64,000 bases of DNA from an uncultured Dokdonia sp. (GTDB lineage Bacteria > Bacteroidota > Bacteroidia > Flavobacteriales > Flavobacteriaceae), in contig CANNDF010000006.1 in the NCBI GenBank assembly GCA_947503305.1, positions 186,001 through 250,000 on the forward strand. Direction: 5' to 3'. A program made the translations under genes and the position numbers. How positions within the stretch are numbered: the first letter of the stretch is position 1; each line of letters starts with the position of its first letter. Below, in pieces: positions 1-10,461 of this stretch. The notes under the pieces are model-generated. The model was given only the letters and a program-made list of their open reading frames with translations, made no database searches and was not told the origin of the DNA.

Positions 1-1843
1 GATAGAGCGTAGACTTAAAGAAGAGCTCAATATTCCTGTAATGCATGATGATCAACATGGTACTGCTATTATCTCTGCAGCAGCATTGCTCAATGCATTA
101 GAACTAGCAGATAAAAAAATAGAAGATGTTCGTATCGTGGTAAGTGGAGCAGGCGCAGCAGCAGTGTCGTGTACACGACTATACAAAGCCTTTGGAGCAC
201 GTGGAGAAAATATTGTCATGCTAGATAGTAAAGGTGTAATTAGGAAAGACAGAGAAAATCTTTCAAAGGAAAAAGGAGAGTTTGCTTCTGCTAGAAAAAT
301 AGACACTCTAGAAGAGGCTATGGTAGATGCCGATGTGTTTGTAGGCCTTTCTATTGCAAATATTGTTTCACCAGCGATGGTAGAAAGCATGGCCAAAGAT
401 CCAATTGTTTTTGCAATGGCAAACCCTGATCCAGAAATCGCCTATGATCTTGCGTGCAGTGTACGTAAAGATATTATTATGGCAACGGGTCGCTCTGATC
501 ATCCTAATCAAGTAAATAATGTACTAGGATTTCCATTTATTTTCAGAGGAGCTTTGGATGTACGCGCAACAGGAATTAATGAAGCAATGAAAATGGCAGC
601 GGTAAAAGCGCTTGCACAATTGACAAAAGAGCCTGTACCAGAACAAGTAAATATAGCCTATGGAGAAACTCGTTTTACATTTGGTAAAGATTATATTATT
701 CCTAAACCATTTGACCCTAGGTTAATTACTACTGTTCCTCCCGCTGTAGCAAAAGCGGCTATGGATAGTGGGATAGCACAAGAGCCAATCCAGGATTGGG
801 ATAAATATAATGATGAGTTACTTGAACGTCTGGGAGATGATAATAAAATTGTACGATTACTATTAGATCGAGCACGCACTGATCCAAAACGTATTGTATT
901 TGCAGAGTCAGATCAGCTTGATGTATTAAAGGCAGCTCAGATAGTGTATGAAGAAGGGATTGCAATTCCTGTATTATTAGGGAATAGAGATGTAATTTTA
1001 GAACTTAAAGAAGAGATTGATTTTGATGCAGATGTAGAAATAATAGATCCAAAATCTAAAGAAGAAATAGATCATGTAAATAAATATGCAGATATCTATT
1101 GGAAATCACGTAAGCGCAAGGGAATTACCCAGTTTGAAGCAAGAAAGTTATTACGTCAGCGTGATTATTTTGCAGCAATGATGGTTAGTGAAGGAGATGC
1201 CGATGGGATGTTGTCAGGGCATAGCAGGAGCTATCCTTCTGTTGTAAAACCATTGTTGGAAGTAATAGGACCTGCAAAAGGAGTACAGAAAGTCGCTGCT
1301 ACCAATATAATGATTACTTCAAGAGGGCCATTATTTCTTTCGGATACATCTATAAATATAGAACCTACAGCCAAGGAACTTGCAAAAATTGCACAAATGA
1401 CGGCCACTACTGTTAAAATGTTTGGATTAGAACCTGTCATCGCAATGACATCGTATTCTAACTTTGGTTCTTCTACAAATGATAAAGCAACTCGAGTGAG
1501 AGAGGCCGTAGCATATTTGCATCGTTATTATCCAGAACTTATTGTAGATGGAGAGTTACAAGCAGACTTTGCTTTGAATCCAGAAATGCTTAAAAGTAAG
1601 TTTCCATTCTCCAAATTAGCAGGTAAAAAAGTAAACACTTTAGTTTTTTCAAATATAGATAGTGCAAATATTACCTATAAGATGGTCAAAGAACTTGAGA
1701 AAGCCGATAATATTGGACCTATTATGCTAGGAATGCGTAAACCTGTGCATGTATTACAGTTAGGGGCTAGTGTAGACGAGATGGTACATATGGCTGCTAT
1801 TGCGGTTATAGACGCCCAGAAGAAAGAAAAACATGGAATGTAA
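1..1843 (+). CDS. maeB: NADP-dependent malic enzyme with phosphotransacetylase-like domain (5' truncated)
   Basis: Converts malate to pyruvate and CO2 with NADP reduction in the cytoplasm. The gene enters from before the window: the frame is open from base 2 and reads NIPVMHDDQHGTA, a conserved internal malic-enzyme motif, so the ATG at base 41 is internal. A Rossmann segment follows (SGAGAAAVSCTRLY, bases about 140-190) and then ANPDPEI near base 420. From about base 840 the protein continues into a phosphotransacetylase-like domain, which in MaeB-type enzymes is regulatory. The stop is followed by a T-run and then by a palindrome copy. It is followed by ruvA and sprA on the same strand. Confidence 0.96.
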   Translation, partial: IERRLKEELNIPVMHDDQHGTAIISAAALLNALELADKKIEDVRIVVSGAGAAAVSCTRLYKAFGARGENIVMLDSKGVIRKDRENLSKEKGEFASARKIDTLEEAMVDADVFVGLSIANIVSPAMVESMAKDPIVFAMANPDPEIAYDLACSVRKDIIMATGRSDHPNQVNNVLGFPFIFRGALDVRATGINEAMKMAAVKALAQLTKEPVPEQVNIAYGETRFTFGKDYIIPKPFDPRLITTVPPAVAKAAMDSGIAQEPIQDWDKYNDELLERLGDDNKIVRLLLDRARTDPKRIVFAESDQLDVLKAAQIVYEEGIAIPVLLGNRDVILELKEEIDFDADVEIIDPKSKEEIDHVNKYADIYWKSRKRKGITQFEARKLLRQRDYFAAMMVSEGDADGMLSGHSRSYPSVVKPLLEVIGPAKGVQKVAATNIMITSRGPLFLSDTSINIEPTAKELAKIAQMTATTVKMFGLEPVIAMTSYSNFGSSTNDKATRVREAVAYLHRYYPELIVDGELQADFALNPEMLKSKFPFSKLAGKKVNTLVFSNIDSANITYKMVKELEKADNIGPIMLGMRKPVHVLQLGASVDEMVHMAAIAVIDAQKKEKHGM

Positions 1844-1858
1844 TCGGGATTTTTTTTA

Positions 1859-1882
1859 AGTACGCTTTCGCGAAAGCATACT
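1859..1882. repeat. Dispersed palindrome, copy 1
   Basis: Core GCTTTCGCGAAAGC at 1864-1877 with AGTAC/ATACT flanks, giving a 24-base inverted repeat with a single mismatch. It lies between maeB and ruvA. No T-run follows it on either strand, so it does not look like an intrinsic terminator. Confidence 0.9.
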
Positions 1883-1960
1883 CATAGTAATCTCTATAAA
1901 TCTTAACTCCTATATGTAGAATATTTTCTTACATTTACGGGCTTAACATTAGATTAACAA

Positions 1961-2542
1961 ATGATTACTCATTTAAGGGGGAGACTAGTTGAAAAAAATC
2001 CAACCTATGTTGTTTTAGACTGCAATGGTGTTGGGTATTTTATCAATATATCCCTTCATACTTTTTCTTCACTTCCCAATGAAGAAAACTTACAATTGTA
2101 TACACATCTTCAAGTGAAGGAAGACAGTCATACATTATTTGGATTTATGGATGCTATGGAACGTGAGATATTCAGGTTATTAATCTCAGTGTCGGGGATA
2201 GGATCAAGCACAGCGAGGATGATGTTGTCTTCTTTGCATCCAGATCAAATAAAACAAGCCATTGCATCAAATGATGTAGTCACTATTCAGGGAATCAAAG
2301 GAATAGGAGCAAAAACAGCACAACGTGTTATTCTAGATTTAAAAGACAAGATTTTAAAGGTTTTCGATTTGGATGTTAATACAGCATTACAAAGCAATAC
2401 TAGTAAAGAAGAAGCGTTATCAGCATTAGAAACTTTAGGTTTTACACGTAAACAAGCCGATAAGGTTTGTGGACAAATACTTAAAGAGCAACCTGATGCC
2501 AGTGTAGAGACGATTATAAAAGAAGCATTAAAAAAACTATAG
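1961..2542 (+). CDS. ruvA: Holliday junction branch migration protein RuvA
   Basis: RuvA tetramers bind Holliday junctions and load the RuvB motor for branch migration. The 193-residue protein has the OB-fold N-terminus (MITHLRGRL, GVGY, LFGF) at residues 1-65. Two helix-hairpin-helix motifs follow (ISVSGIGSSTA and IQGIKGIGAKTAQRVI, about residues 75-125), then the small C-terminal RuvB-contacting domain with EALSALETLGF. The ATG follows a TAcaTTTA box about 25 bases upstream, a near match to the Bacteroidota -7 element. Its stop lies 7 bases before the sprA start, so the two are probably co-transcribed. RuvB is not in this window. Confidence 0.98.
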   Translation: MITHLRGRLVEKNPTYVVLDCNGVGYFINISLHTFSSLPNEENLQLYTHLQVKEDSHTLFGFMDAMEREIFRLLISVSGIGSSTARMMLSSLHPDQIKQAIASNDVVTIQGIKGIGAKTAQRVILDLKDKILKVFDLDVNTALQSNTSKEEALSALETLGFTRKQADKVCGQILKEQPDASVETIIKEALKKL

Positions 2543-2549
2543 GACCATT

Positions 2550-5500
2550 TTGGAGTCAAAATATTACTTGAAATTACGCACACTTTTATTATGTTTAACG
2601 AGTTTTCTCTTTTTTGGGATGCCTGTAGTTATGGCTCAAGAAGAAGAAAATCAAACAGAACAAGATTCTACAAGTATAGGATTTGCTTTAGGAGCCTTGT
2701 CATTACCAAACCCCGAGAGCATTGTATCAAAGTATACGTATGATCCAGAATTAGATCGTTATATCTATACAGAGCAACTAGGTACATTCAATATCAATTA
2801 CCCACTTATATTAACACCAGAAGAGTTTGAGCGTCGAGTACGTGATGAACGTATGAAGCAATATTTTAAAGAAAAGATTGCAGCACTAGATGGGCGTACT
2901 GAAGAAGGGAAAGAGGGTCAAAAAAGTCTATTGCCAGTTTTTTATGTCAAATCTGATTTATTCCAAACTATTTTTGGAGGAGATAAAATAGAATTTATCC
3001 CTCAGGGATCTGTAGAGATGGACTTAGGAGTTCTGTTTACAAAACAAGATAATCCTGCTTTTTCTCCTCGTAATCGTAGTAATTTAACCTTTGATTTTGA
3101 TCAACGTATTAGTTTAAGTTTATTAGGTAAAGTAGGAGAACGTTTACAGATTACCGCAAATTATGATACGGAGTCTACATTTGATTTTCAAAATCAAATC
3201 AAATTAGAATATACACCTACAGAAGATGATATCATCCAAAAAATTGAAGTAGGTAATGTAGCAATGCCTCTTAATAGCTCTTTAATTCAAGGATCTCAGA
3301 GTCTTTTTGGGGTTAAAACAGAATTACAATTTGGAAAAACGAGTGTAACTGCAGTATTTGCAGAAAATAGATCACAACCACGTACTGTAACTTCAGAAGG
3401 AGGTGCAACCGTTCAAGATTTTGAAGTTGCTGCTTTAGATTATGATGAGAATAGACACTTTTTCCTAGCACATTACTTTAGAGATAATTATGACGAATCG
3501 TTGGCTAATTATCCTTTTATTAATAATAATGTTCAAGTTACACGTATAGAAGTGTGGATTACGAACAGACAAAATCAAACTCAAAATGCGCGTAATATTG
3601 TAGCTATACAGGATATAGGAGAGGCAGACCCTACAAATATTGGATTGGATTTTCCACCATCAGGATTTATTAATGGAGCTCCTACAGCATTTCCAGACAA
3701 TAGCAATAATGATTTTAACCCCCGAGGGATTACAGATGGAAGTGTACAATCTGTCCTAACTCCAGCAATACGTGATGTAGCGACAGTACAGCAAGGTTTT
3801 GGAGGGGTGCAGGTAAGTGATGGTGTAGACTTTGTATTATTAGAAAATGCACGTAAACTAGAACCTAATCAATATACATTATATCCTCAGTTAGGGTATG
3901 TTTCTTTAAATCAACGATTGAATAATGATGAAGTACTAGGGGTTGCTTTTCAATATACTGTAGGTGGACAAGTATTTCAAGTAGGAGAATTTGCAAATGA
4001 TGGGGTAGAAGCAACCAACGGAGAACGTCCAGATGCCGATGGAGATGGTATTCCAGATATAGCAGATGCAGATAGTCCTGTTGTAAGACCAGATCAAGAT
4101 AATGATGGTATAGCAGATGATGCTGATGCCGATGTTAATGGAGATGGTATTTTAAATGATCAAGATGCTGATGGTAATGGAATAGATGACCAGATTATCC
4201 CTGCAGGTCAAGCAGGAAGCCCACAAAACCTTGTGGTAAAAATGCTTAAAAGTAATCTTACTAATGTAGAAGAGCCTGTATGGGATTTGATGATGAAAAA
4301 CATCTATCCTTTAGGAGCATTTTCACTAGAACAAGAAGGTTTTAGAATGAATATTGTATATGCAGATCCTTCGCCTCTTAACTTTATTACTCCAGTTGCA
4401 GGAGCAACATTGCCGACATTGTTTGATCCTAATAATGCAGCAGGAAGAGGGGATTTAGAGTCAAATACATTATTACAAATATTTAATCTAGATAGATTAA
4501 CATCTTTTGGAGATCCGCAGGTTGGTGGTGATGGGTTTTTTGATTTTGTTCCTGGTACGACTGTACACGTTCAGAATGGAAGTATTGTTTTTACAACGGT
4601 TGAGCCATTTGGAGAGCATTTATTTAATTTACTGAGAACAAATAATGGGTCAGAAAATTATGAAGATATAAATACGTTTAATCCACATCAGTCTTTCTAT
4701 GTATATGAAACACTATATAGTTCTACAAAAACTGTAGCCCGTGATAATGCAGAAAAGAATAAATTCTTATTAAAAGGAAGATATAAATCTACACAAGAAC
4801 AAGGTATACCCTTAGGTGCATTTAATGTACCTCAAGGATCTGTTACGGTAACTGCGGGAGGTCGGACCTTAGTAGAAGGATTGGATTATACTGTTAACTA
4901 TCAACTGGGGCGTGTTATTATCCTTGATAAATCTCTAGAAGCATCTGGAATTCCTATTTCAGCATCGGTAGAAAATAATGCAGTTTTTGGACAACAAAAT
5001 AAACGATTTACAGGGATTAATGTAGAGCATCAATTCAATGAAGATTTTATTATAGGAGGTACTTATTTGAATCTTAATGAACGACCCCTTACTCAAAAAG
5101 CAAGCTATAGTTTTGAACCTATAAATAATTCGATATTTGGAATTAATGCTAGTTACTCTACAGAAGTACCTTTCCTAACTCGTTTGGTAAATAAACTTCC
5201 TAATATTGATACAGATGCTCCTTCTAACTTCTCTATTCGAGGAGAGGCAGCCTATCTGTTACCAGGGCAACCTAAGGGAACCGATTTTAATGGAGAAGCA
5301 ACATCTTATATAGAAGACTTTGAAGCCGCACAAACTTCGATAGATGTGAGTAGTCCTTTGCAGTGGTTTTTATCATCTGTTCCAGATGGCTTTGGAGGCG
5401 AATTACCTAATGATGATATATCAAGTGGATTTAGACGAGCAAGTTTAGCCTGGTATTCTATAGATCCTGTATTTTATAATTCCCAACGTCCTTCGGGAAT

Positions 5501-8500
5501 TTCTGATTCTGACCTTTCGTTACCTGAAACACGTCGTGTATTTAGAGATGAGATTTTCCCAGAACAAGATATTGTTGCTGGACAGACTCAAGCATTATTT
5601 ACTTTAGATTTAGCTTATTTTCCTGGCGAGAGGGGACCTTATAACTTTAGTACAGATGCTCAAGATGGGACATTGACAAATCCAGATCAAAATTTTGGAG
5701 GTATTATGCGACAGCTTACATCTACAGATTTTGAACAAGCAAATGTAGAGTTTGTAGAATTCTGGTTACTAGATCCGTTTTTTGCAAATGGAGATACTAC
5801 AAATCCGGGAGGTAAATTAACATTTAACTTAGGAAGTATCTCTGAAGATATTCTTAAAGATGGCCGTAAGCAATATGAAAATGGTCTTCCAGCAGATGGA
5901 AGTACTACAGGAACAACAGCTACTAACTGGGGTAAAGTACCAACAAATCAATCGTTAATCTATGCCTTTGATACAGAAGGACAAGAACGTACCAATCAAG
6001 ATATTGGATATGATGGATTGAATGATGCTGAAGAAGCTGCTTTGTATCCAGGTTTTGCAGGCCTTCCAGATCCTGCAGGAGATAATTATAGTTTCTTTTT
6101 AAATACTCCAGGAGGAGTTGTAGATAGATATAGAAATTTTAATAATCAGCAAGGAAATTCTCCTGTAGATGTTGGTCAAACGGATAGAGGCTCTACTACA
6201 TTTCCAGATATAGAAGATATTAATCGTGATAATACGATGAATACTATAGATGCTTATTTTGAGTATGAACTTGATATCAATCCTCAGACACTTAGTATAG
6301 AGAATAATGAGTTTGTAACCGATGTTAGAGAACTCACTGTAACAACACAAGATGGATCTTCGCTTCCTACACGATGGGTTCAATTTCGGGTTCCTATAAA
6401 TCAATTTACAAATGTAGTAGGAGGGATTTCAGACTTTAGAGCTATCCGATTTATGCGTATGTATATGAGTGATTGGCAGAATGATATAGTGTTACGTTTT
6501 GGAACATTAGACTTGGTGCGAGGTGATTTTAGAAGGTATCTGTTAACATTAGATCCTAATGAGACTACTGAAATGAACGATGCAGATGATACACTATTTG
6601 AAGTAGCAGCAGTAAATATAGAGGCAAATGAAACACGTACTCCTGTTCCATATAACTTGCCTCCGGGTGTTGTGAGAGAGCGTCTCAATAATAACAATAA
6701 TAACATACGTCAGAATGAACAATCTTTATCGATTCGTGTAGACGGTCTTGAAGAACAAGATGCTCGCGGGGTTTATAAATACTATAACCTAGATATGCGT
6801 CAGTATAAAAACCTACGTATGTTTATGCATGCAGAAGCACTTGTAGAAGATGGGACAAGTGCCCTAGACGATGAGAATGTTATTGGATTCATACGTATGG
6901 GTACAGATTTAAATACTAATTTCTATCAAATAGAACTTGGACTTGAACCCACCCCTTTTAATGTTTCTCAAGGAGATCGTAATGCCATCTGGCCTGCTGC
7001 AAATGAGCTTAATCTCGATCTAGAAGTATTACAAATAGCTAAGGCTAGTATTATAGATTTACGAGCTAACCCACCAGCTGAGTTATCAAATTTTGATTTT
7101 GTAAATGATATCTTGTTTTTTGATGCTAATGGAGAATTTATTAATCCAGATGATTTCACTTGTCACGAGCAAGGAGAACTAAGGATAGGTATTAAAGGAT
7201 TGCCAAGTTTTGGAGATATTAGAACCCTTATGCTAGGGGTAAAAAATGGAAATCCTGAAGCAAATGTAGATGTTGGTTGTACACCAGGGGAAATAGGTGC
7301 TGAAGTCTGGTTTAATGAATTACGACTTTCAGATTTAAGTAATGATGGTGGTTGGGCAGCAATTGTAAATGTAGATGCAAATATTGCCGACTTTGCTACA
7401 GTATCTGCTACAGGTAGACAAAGCACAGTTGGATTTGGAAGTATAGAACAAGGACCTACCGAGCGTAGTTTAGAAGATGTTGTACAGTATGATGTGGTTA
7501 CTAATGTCAATGTGGGGCAATTATTACCTAAAAAATGGGGAATACAATTACCGTTTAATTATGCAATCGGGGAAGAAAGTATTACACCAAAATTTGATCC
7601 ACAGTTTTTAGACCTAGAATTAGATCAACGACTCGATAACGCTTCTACGGCGCAAGAAAGAGAAGACATAGAAGGGCAAGCTATTGATTATACAAGACGT
7701 AAGAGTATTAATTTTATAGGTGTACGTAAAGAAAGAACTACAGATAAAAAACCACAACCTTACGATGTAGAAAACCTTACGTTTACGTATTCATACAATC
7801 AAATAGATCATAAAGATTTTGAGATAGAACAATCAAGAGATCAAAATGTTCGATTAGGAGGAACCTATAGTTTTGATTTTCAAAATAAACCAGTGGAGCC
7901 TTTTAAAAAGAATGACTCATTATTTATGGGGAAATATTGGAAGTTTCTAAAAGACTTTAATTTCAATTACCTTCCTTCTAATGTGTCGGTGAGTTCTAAC
8001 ATAGTACGTCAGCGTAACGAACAAAAATTCAGGGATCTTTTAGCAAATGACGGAGATATAAGAATTCCTAGACTATTCCAGCGTAATTATCTTTTTGATT
8101 GGCAGTATAGTGTGAATTTCCCAATTACAAACAGTTTGCGATTTAATTATGATGTAAGTCATAATCGCATAATTCGTAATTATCTTGATGAAAATGGAGC
8201 CCCTAGTTTCTTAGATGAAAATGGTGATGAAATAGATGGTTTTGGAATTTATGATGGCTTTTTTGATGTAGGAGAAGCAAATACCCATTTTGGTACATTA
8301 CAGTTAAACTACGACCTTCCATTTGATAAATTTCCATTTTTAAATTGGATATCTAGCACATATTCATATACTGCAAATTATAGGTGGCAAAGAGGATCTC
8401 AACAATTTCAGACATTAGAAGGAATCCCTGATTTAGGAAACTCGGTAGAAAATGCAAATACCCATGCTATCAACGGAACCCTAGAAATGGATAAACTCTA

Positions 8501-10022
8501 TAAATACATAGGGCTTACTAAAAAGAAGAAAACAAGAGGGAATTTGCGAGATCGTGGTAAAGGAGTCCCAGATCCTAACGATGATGGAAAAGAAGGCTTA
8601 ACTAGAGGAGGTGCTCAAGAGAATCAAAGTACATCTTCGTTAAGTGGAGGTGATAAGGCATTGAATACTGGAATAGGATTATTAACAGCTCTTAAGCGAG
8701 TTCAGGTCACCTATCAAGAGGATAATGGTATTTATTTACCAGGATACCTTCCATCTGTAGGATTTTCAGGAAGTTTGCGCCCTACTGCAGGTTTTGTTTT
8801 TGGAAGTCAGGCAGAAGTCAGAGAGCTAGCAGCCCGTAATGGATGGTTAACACTCTTCCAGGATTTTAATCAGCAGTATAGAGAAATTGAAAGTAGAAAC
8901 TTGGGAATTCAAGCCCGTGTAGGATTGTTAAGAGATTTAGATATAGATCTTAACTTCAATCGTATCTTTCAAGAAAACTACTCAGAAAATTTCCGTGTAA
9001 ACCCAGAAACCTTACAGTATCAGTCATTAACAGGGAATAACTTTGGAAACTTTAGTATCTCAACAATCCTTTTAGGAACTGCATTTAATAAAAGTACATC
9101 AGAAATTTCAGAAACCTTTAATACATTTAGTTCCAATAGAATTCAAGTTGCAGACAGACTGGCAACTCAATTTTATGGTACAACAGAATTTGAGAGAGAT
9201 GAAAATGGATTTCCTGTAGGATTTGGAAGAACAAATCAATCTGTATTACTACCAGCTTTTCTAGCTGCGTATACCGGAAGAGATGTATCTAAGACAAAGA
9301 CAGGACCTTTTAGAGATATTCCATTACCTAACTGGAACCTGAAATACACAGGACTCATGCGTATTAAATGGTTTAAAGATAATTTTAAGCGATTCTCAGT
9401 ACAACATGGGTACACTGCTGGTTATACAATTAATCAGTTTAATACAAACCTTGCTTTTAATAGAAATACAGACTTTAATCCTGAGACTGCGCAAACAGAT
9501 CAAGCAGGAAACTTTTTAAATGAAACTCTCTACAGTAATGTAACTTTAACAGAGCAGTTTACACCATTAGTTCGTTTTGATTTTGAAATGAAGAATTCTA
9601 TTAAAATTCTTGCAGAGGTAAAACGTGACAGAGCTTTAGGGTTAAGTTTTGATAATAATATTGTTACAGAGATTAAAGGAGATGAGTATATTTTAGGCTT
9701 GGGATATCGAGTTAAAGATCTAACTTTTGTAACTAATTTTGGAGGTAGAAGACGCGTTTTAAAAAGTGATCTTAATTTTAAAGCAGATCTTTCTTTACGT
9801 CGTAATGAAACAATTATTAGATATCTGGATATAGATAATAGTCAGACAACAGCAGGGCAAGATATTTATGGACTTCAATTTACAATGGACTACGCATTGA
9901 GTAAGAATTTGACAGCACTTTTCTTTTATGACCATACATTTTCTACCTTTGCAATATCCACAGCATTCCCACAAACGACCATACGTTCAGGGTTTACGCT
10001 ACGATATAATTTTGGAAACTAG
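2550..10022 (+). CDS. sprA: Type IX secretion and gliding motility translocon protein SprA
   Basis: SprA is the giant outer-membrane barrel that forms the type IX secretion channel in Bacteroidota; without it, adhesins and secreted enzymes are not exported and gliding stops. The 2490-residue length fits the family (about 2400). A hydrophobic signal segment ends near VVMAQ at residues 25-30, and long beta-rich repeats end in an aromatic barrel terminus (LRYNFGN). The start used is TTG at 2550; no ATG lies between it and the signal peptide core. Residues 495-547 carry an Asp-rich thrombospondin-type-3-like calcium-binding stretch. The gene is separated from ruvA by 7 bases. Confidence 0.97.
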   Translation: MESKYYLKLRTLLLCLTSFLFFGMPVVMAQEEENQTEQDSTSIGFALGALSLPNPESIVSKYTYDPELDRYIYTEQLGTFNINYPLILTPEEFERRVRDERMKQYFKEKIAALDGRTEEGKEGQKSLLPVFYVKSDLFQTIFGGDKIEFIPQGSVEMDLGVLFTKQDNPAFSPRNRSNLTFDFDQRISLSLLGKVGERLQITANYDTESTFDFQNQIKLEYTPTEDDIIQKIEVGNVAMPLNSSLIQGSQSLFGVKTELQFGKTSVTAVFAENRSQPRTVTSEGGATVQDFEVAALDYDENRHFFLAHYFRDNYDESLANYPFINNNVQVTRIEVWITNRQNQTQNARNIVAIQDIGEADPTNIGLDFPPSGFINGAPTAFPDNSNNDFNPRGITDGSVQSVLTPAIRDVATVQQGFGGVQVSDGVDFVLLENARKLEPNQYTLYPQLGYVSLNQRLNNDEVLGVAFQYTVGGQVFQVGEFANDGVEATNGERPDADGDGIPDIADADSPVVRPDQDNDGIADDADADVNGDGILNDQDADGNGIDDQIIPAGQAGSPQNLVVKMLKSNLTNVEEPVWDLMMKNIYPLGAFSLEQEGFRMNIVYADPSPLNFITPVAGATLPTLFDPNNAAGRGDLESNTLLQIFNLDRLTSFGDPQVGGDGFFDFVPGTTVHVQNGSIVFTTVEPFGEHLFNLLRTNNGSENYEDINTFNPHQSFYVYETLYSSTKTVARDNAEKNKFLLKGRYKSTQEQGIPLGAFNVPQGSVTVTAGGRTLVEGLDYTVNYQLGRVIILDKSLEASGIPISASVENNAVFGQQNKRFTGINVEHQFNEDFIIGGTYLNLNERPLTQKASYSFEPINNSIFGINASYSTEVPFLTRLVNKLPNIDTDAPSNFSIRGEAAYLLPGQPKGTDFNGEATSYIEDFEAAQTSIDVSSPLQWFLSSVPDGFGGELPNDDISSGFRRASLAWYSIDPVFYNSQRPSGISDSDLSLPETRRVFRDEIFPEQDIVAGQTQALFTLDLAYFPGERGPYNFSTDAQDGTLTNPDQNFGGIMRQLTSTDFEQANVEFVEFWLLDPFFANGDTTNPGGKLTFNLGSISEDILKDGRKQYENGLPADGSTTGTTATNWGKVPTNQSLIYAFDTEGQERTNQDIGYDGLNDAEEAALYPGFAGLPDPAGDNYSFFLNTPGGVVDRYRNFNNQQGNSPVDVGQTDRGSTTFPDIEDINRDNTMNTIDAYFEYELDINPQTLSIENNEFVTDVRELTVTTQDGSSLPTRWVQFRVPINQFTNVVGGISDFRAIRFMRMYMSDWQNDIVLRFGTLDLVRGDFRRYLLTLDPNETTEMNDADDTLFEVAAVNIEANETRTPVPYNLPPGVVRERLNNNNNNIRQNEQSLSIRVDGLEEQDARGVYKYYNLDMRQYKNLRMFMHAEALVEDGTSALDDENVIGFIRMGTDLNTNFYQIELGLEPTPFNVSQGDRNAIWPAANELNLDLEVLQIAKASIIDLRANPPAELSNFDFVNDILFFDANGEFINPDDFTCHEQGELRIGIKGLPSFGDIRTLMLGVKNGNPEANVDVGCTPGEIGAEVWFNELRLSDLSNDGGWAAIVNVDANIADFATVSATGRQSTVGFGSIEQGPTERSLEDVVQYDVVTNVNVGQLLPKKWGIQLPFNYAIGEESITPKFDPQFLDLELDQRLDNASTAQEREDIEGQAIDYTRRKSINFIGVRKERTTDKKPQPYDVENLTFTYSYNQIDHKDFEIEQSRDQNVRLGGTYSFDFQNKPVEPFKKNDSLFMGKYWKFLKDFNFNYLPSNVSVSSNIVRQRNEQKFRDLLANDGDIRIPRLFQRNYLFDWQYSVNFPITNSLRFNYDVSHNRIIRNYLDENGAPSFLDENGDEIDGFGIYDGFFDVGEANTHFGTLQLNYDLPFDKFPFLNWISSTYSYTANYRWQRGSQQFQTLEGIPDLGNSVENANTHAINGTLEMDKLYKYIGLTKKKKTRGNLRDRGKGVPDPNDDGKEGLTRGGAQENQSTSSLSGGDKALNTGIGLLTALKRVQVTYQEDNGIYLPGYLPSVGFSGSLRPTAGFVFGSQAEVRELAARNGWLTLFQDFNQQYREIESRNLGIQARVGLLRDLDIDLNFNRIFQENYSENFRVNPETLQYQSLTGNNFGNFSISTILLGTAFNKSTSEISETFNTFSSNRIQVADRLATQFYGTTEFERDENGFPVGFGRTNQSVLLPAFLAAYTGRDVSKTKTGPFRDIPLPNWNLKYTGLMRIKWFKDNFKRFSVQHGYTAGYTINQFNTNLAFNRNTDFNPETAQTDQAGNFLNETLYSNVTLTEQFTPLVRFDFEMKNSIKILAEVKRDRALGLSFDNNIVTEIKGDEYILGLGYRVKDLTFVTNFGGRRRVLKSDLNFKADLSLRRNETIIRYLDIDNSQTTAGQDIYGLQFTMDYALSKNLTALFFYDHTFSTFAISTAFPQTTIRSGFTLRYNFGN

Positions 10023-10032
10023 AGATATAAAA

Positions 10033-10056
10033 AGTACGCTTTCGCGAAAGCACAAA
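10033..10056. repeat. Dispersed palindrome, copy 2
   Basis: Exact core GCTTTCGCGAAAGC at 10038-10051, with AGTAC on the left and an imperfect right flank (ACAAA). It lies in the 58-base gap between sprA and gcvH. Confidence 0.9.
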
Positions 10057-10080
10057 CATAACATTTAAACTACCAAACTA

Positions 10081-10461
10081 ATGAGTATACCAGCTGAATT
10101 AAAATATACAAAAGACCATGAATGGATTCGTATTGAAGGTGATGTTGCTACCGTAGGGATCACACATTTTGCTCAAAGCGAACTAGGCGATATTGTATAT
10201 GTAGAAGTAGAGACAGTAGACGAAACCTTAGATAAGGACGAAGTATTTGGAACTGTAGAAGCTGTAAAAACAGTTTCTGACCTTTTTCTGCCACTTACAG
10301 GAGAAATCATAGAATTTAATGAAGCCTTAGAAGATGAGCCAGAAACAGTAAATTCTGATGCATATGGAGCTGGCTGGATGATAAAAATTAAAATCGCAAA
10401 TCCAGATGAAGTAGAAGAATTGCTAGATGCAGATGGATATGCGGCACTTATTGGGGCATAA
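10081..10461 (+). CDS. gcvH: Glycine cleavage system H protein
   Basis: This lipoyl carrier shuttles the aminomethyl group between the P, T and L proteins of the glycine cleavage system. The 126-residue protein starts [16 protein letters not shown]. It has the lipoylation motif [12 protein letters not shown] with Lys63 as the expected attachment site, and the typical [13 protein letters not shown] strand near residue 97. The other gcv genes are not in the window. Its 3' end overlaps the next gene, and a terminator-like hairpin lies about 95 bases past its stop inside that gene. Confidence 0.98.
   Translation: MSIPAELKYTKDHEWIRIEGDVATVGITHFAQSELGDIVYVEVETVDETLDKDEVFGTVEAVKTVSDLFLPLTGEIIEFNEALEDEPETVNSDAYGAGWMIKIKIANPDEVEELLDADGYAALIGA

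Noticed and set aside
41-43. ATG at base 41 as the start of maeB
   Set aside because: The upstream bases continue the conserved malic-enzyme frame (NIPVMHDDQHG), so the gene is cut by the window edge.
6401-6706. Minus-strand open frame inside sprA
   Set aside because: Low-complexity shadow of a confident gene; no signal, domain or start context. The same holds for the other antisense frames in sprA, murI, ompH and nadK.
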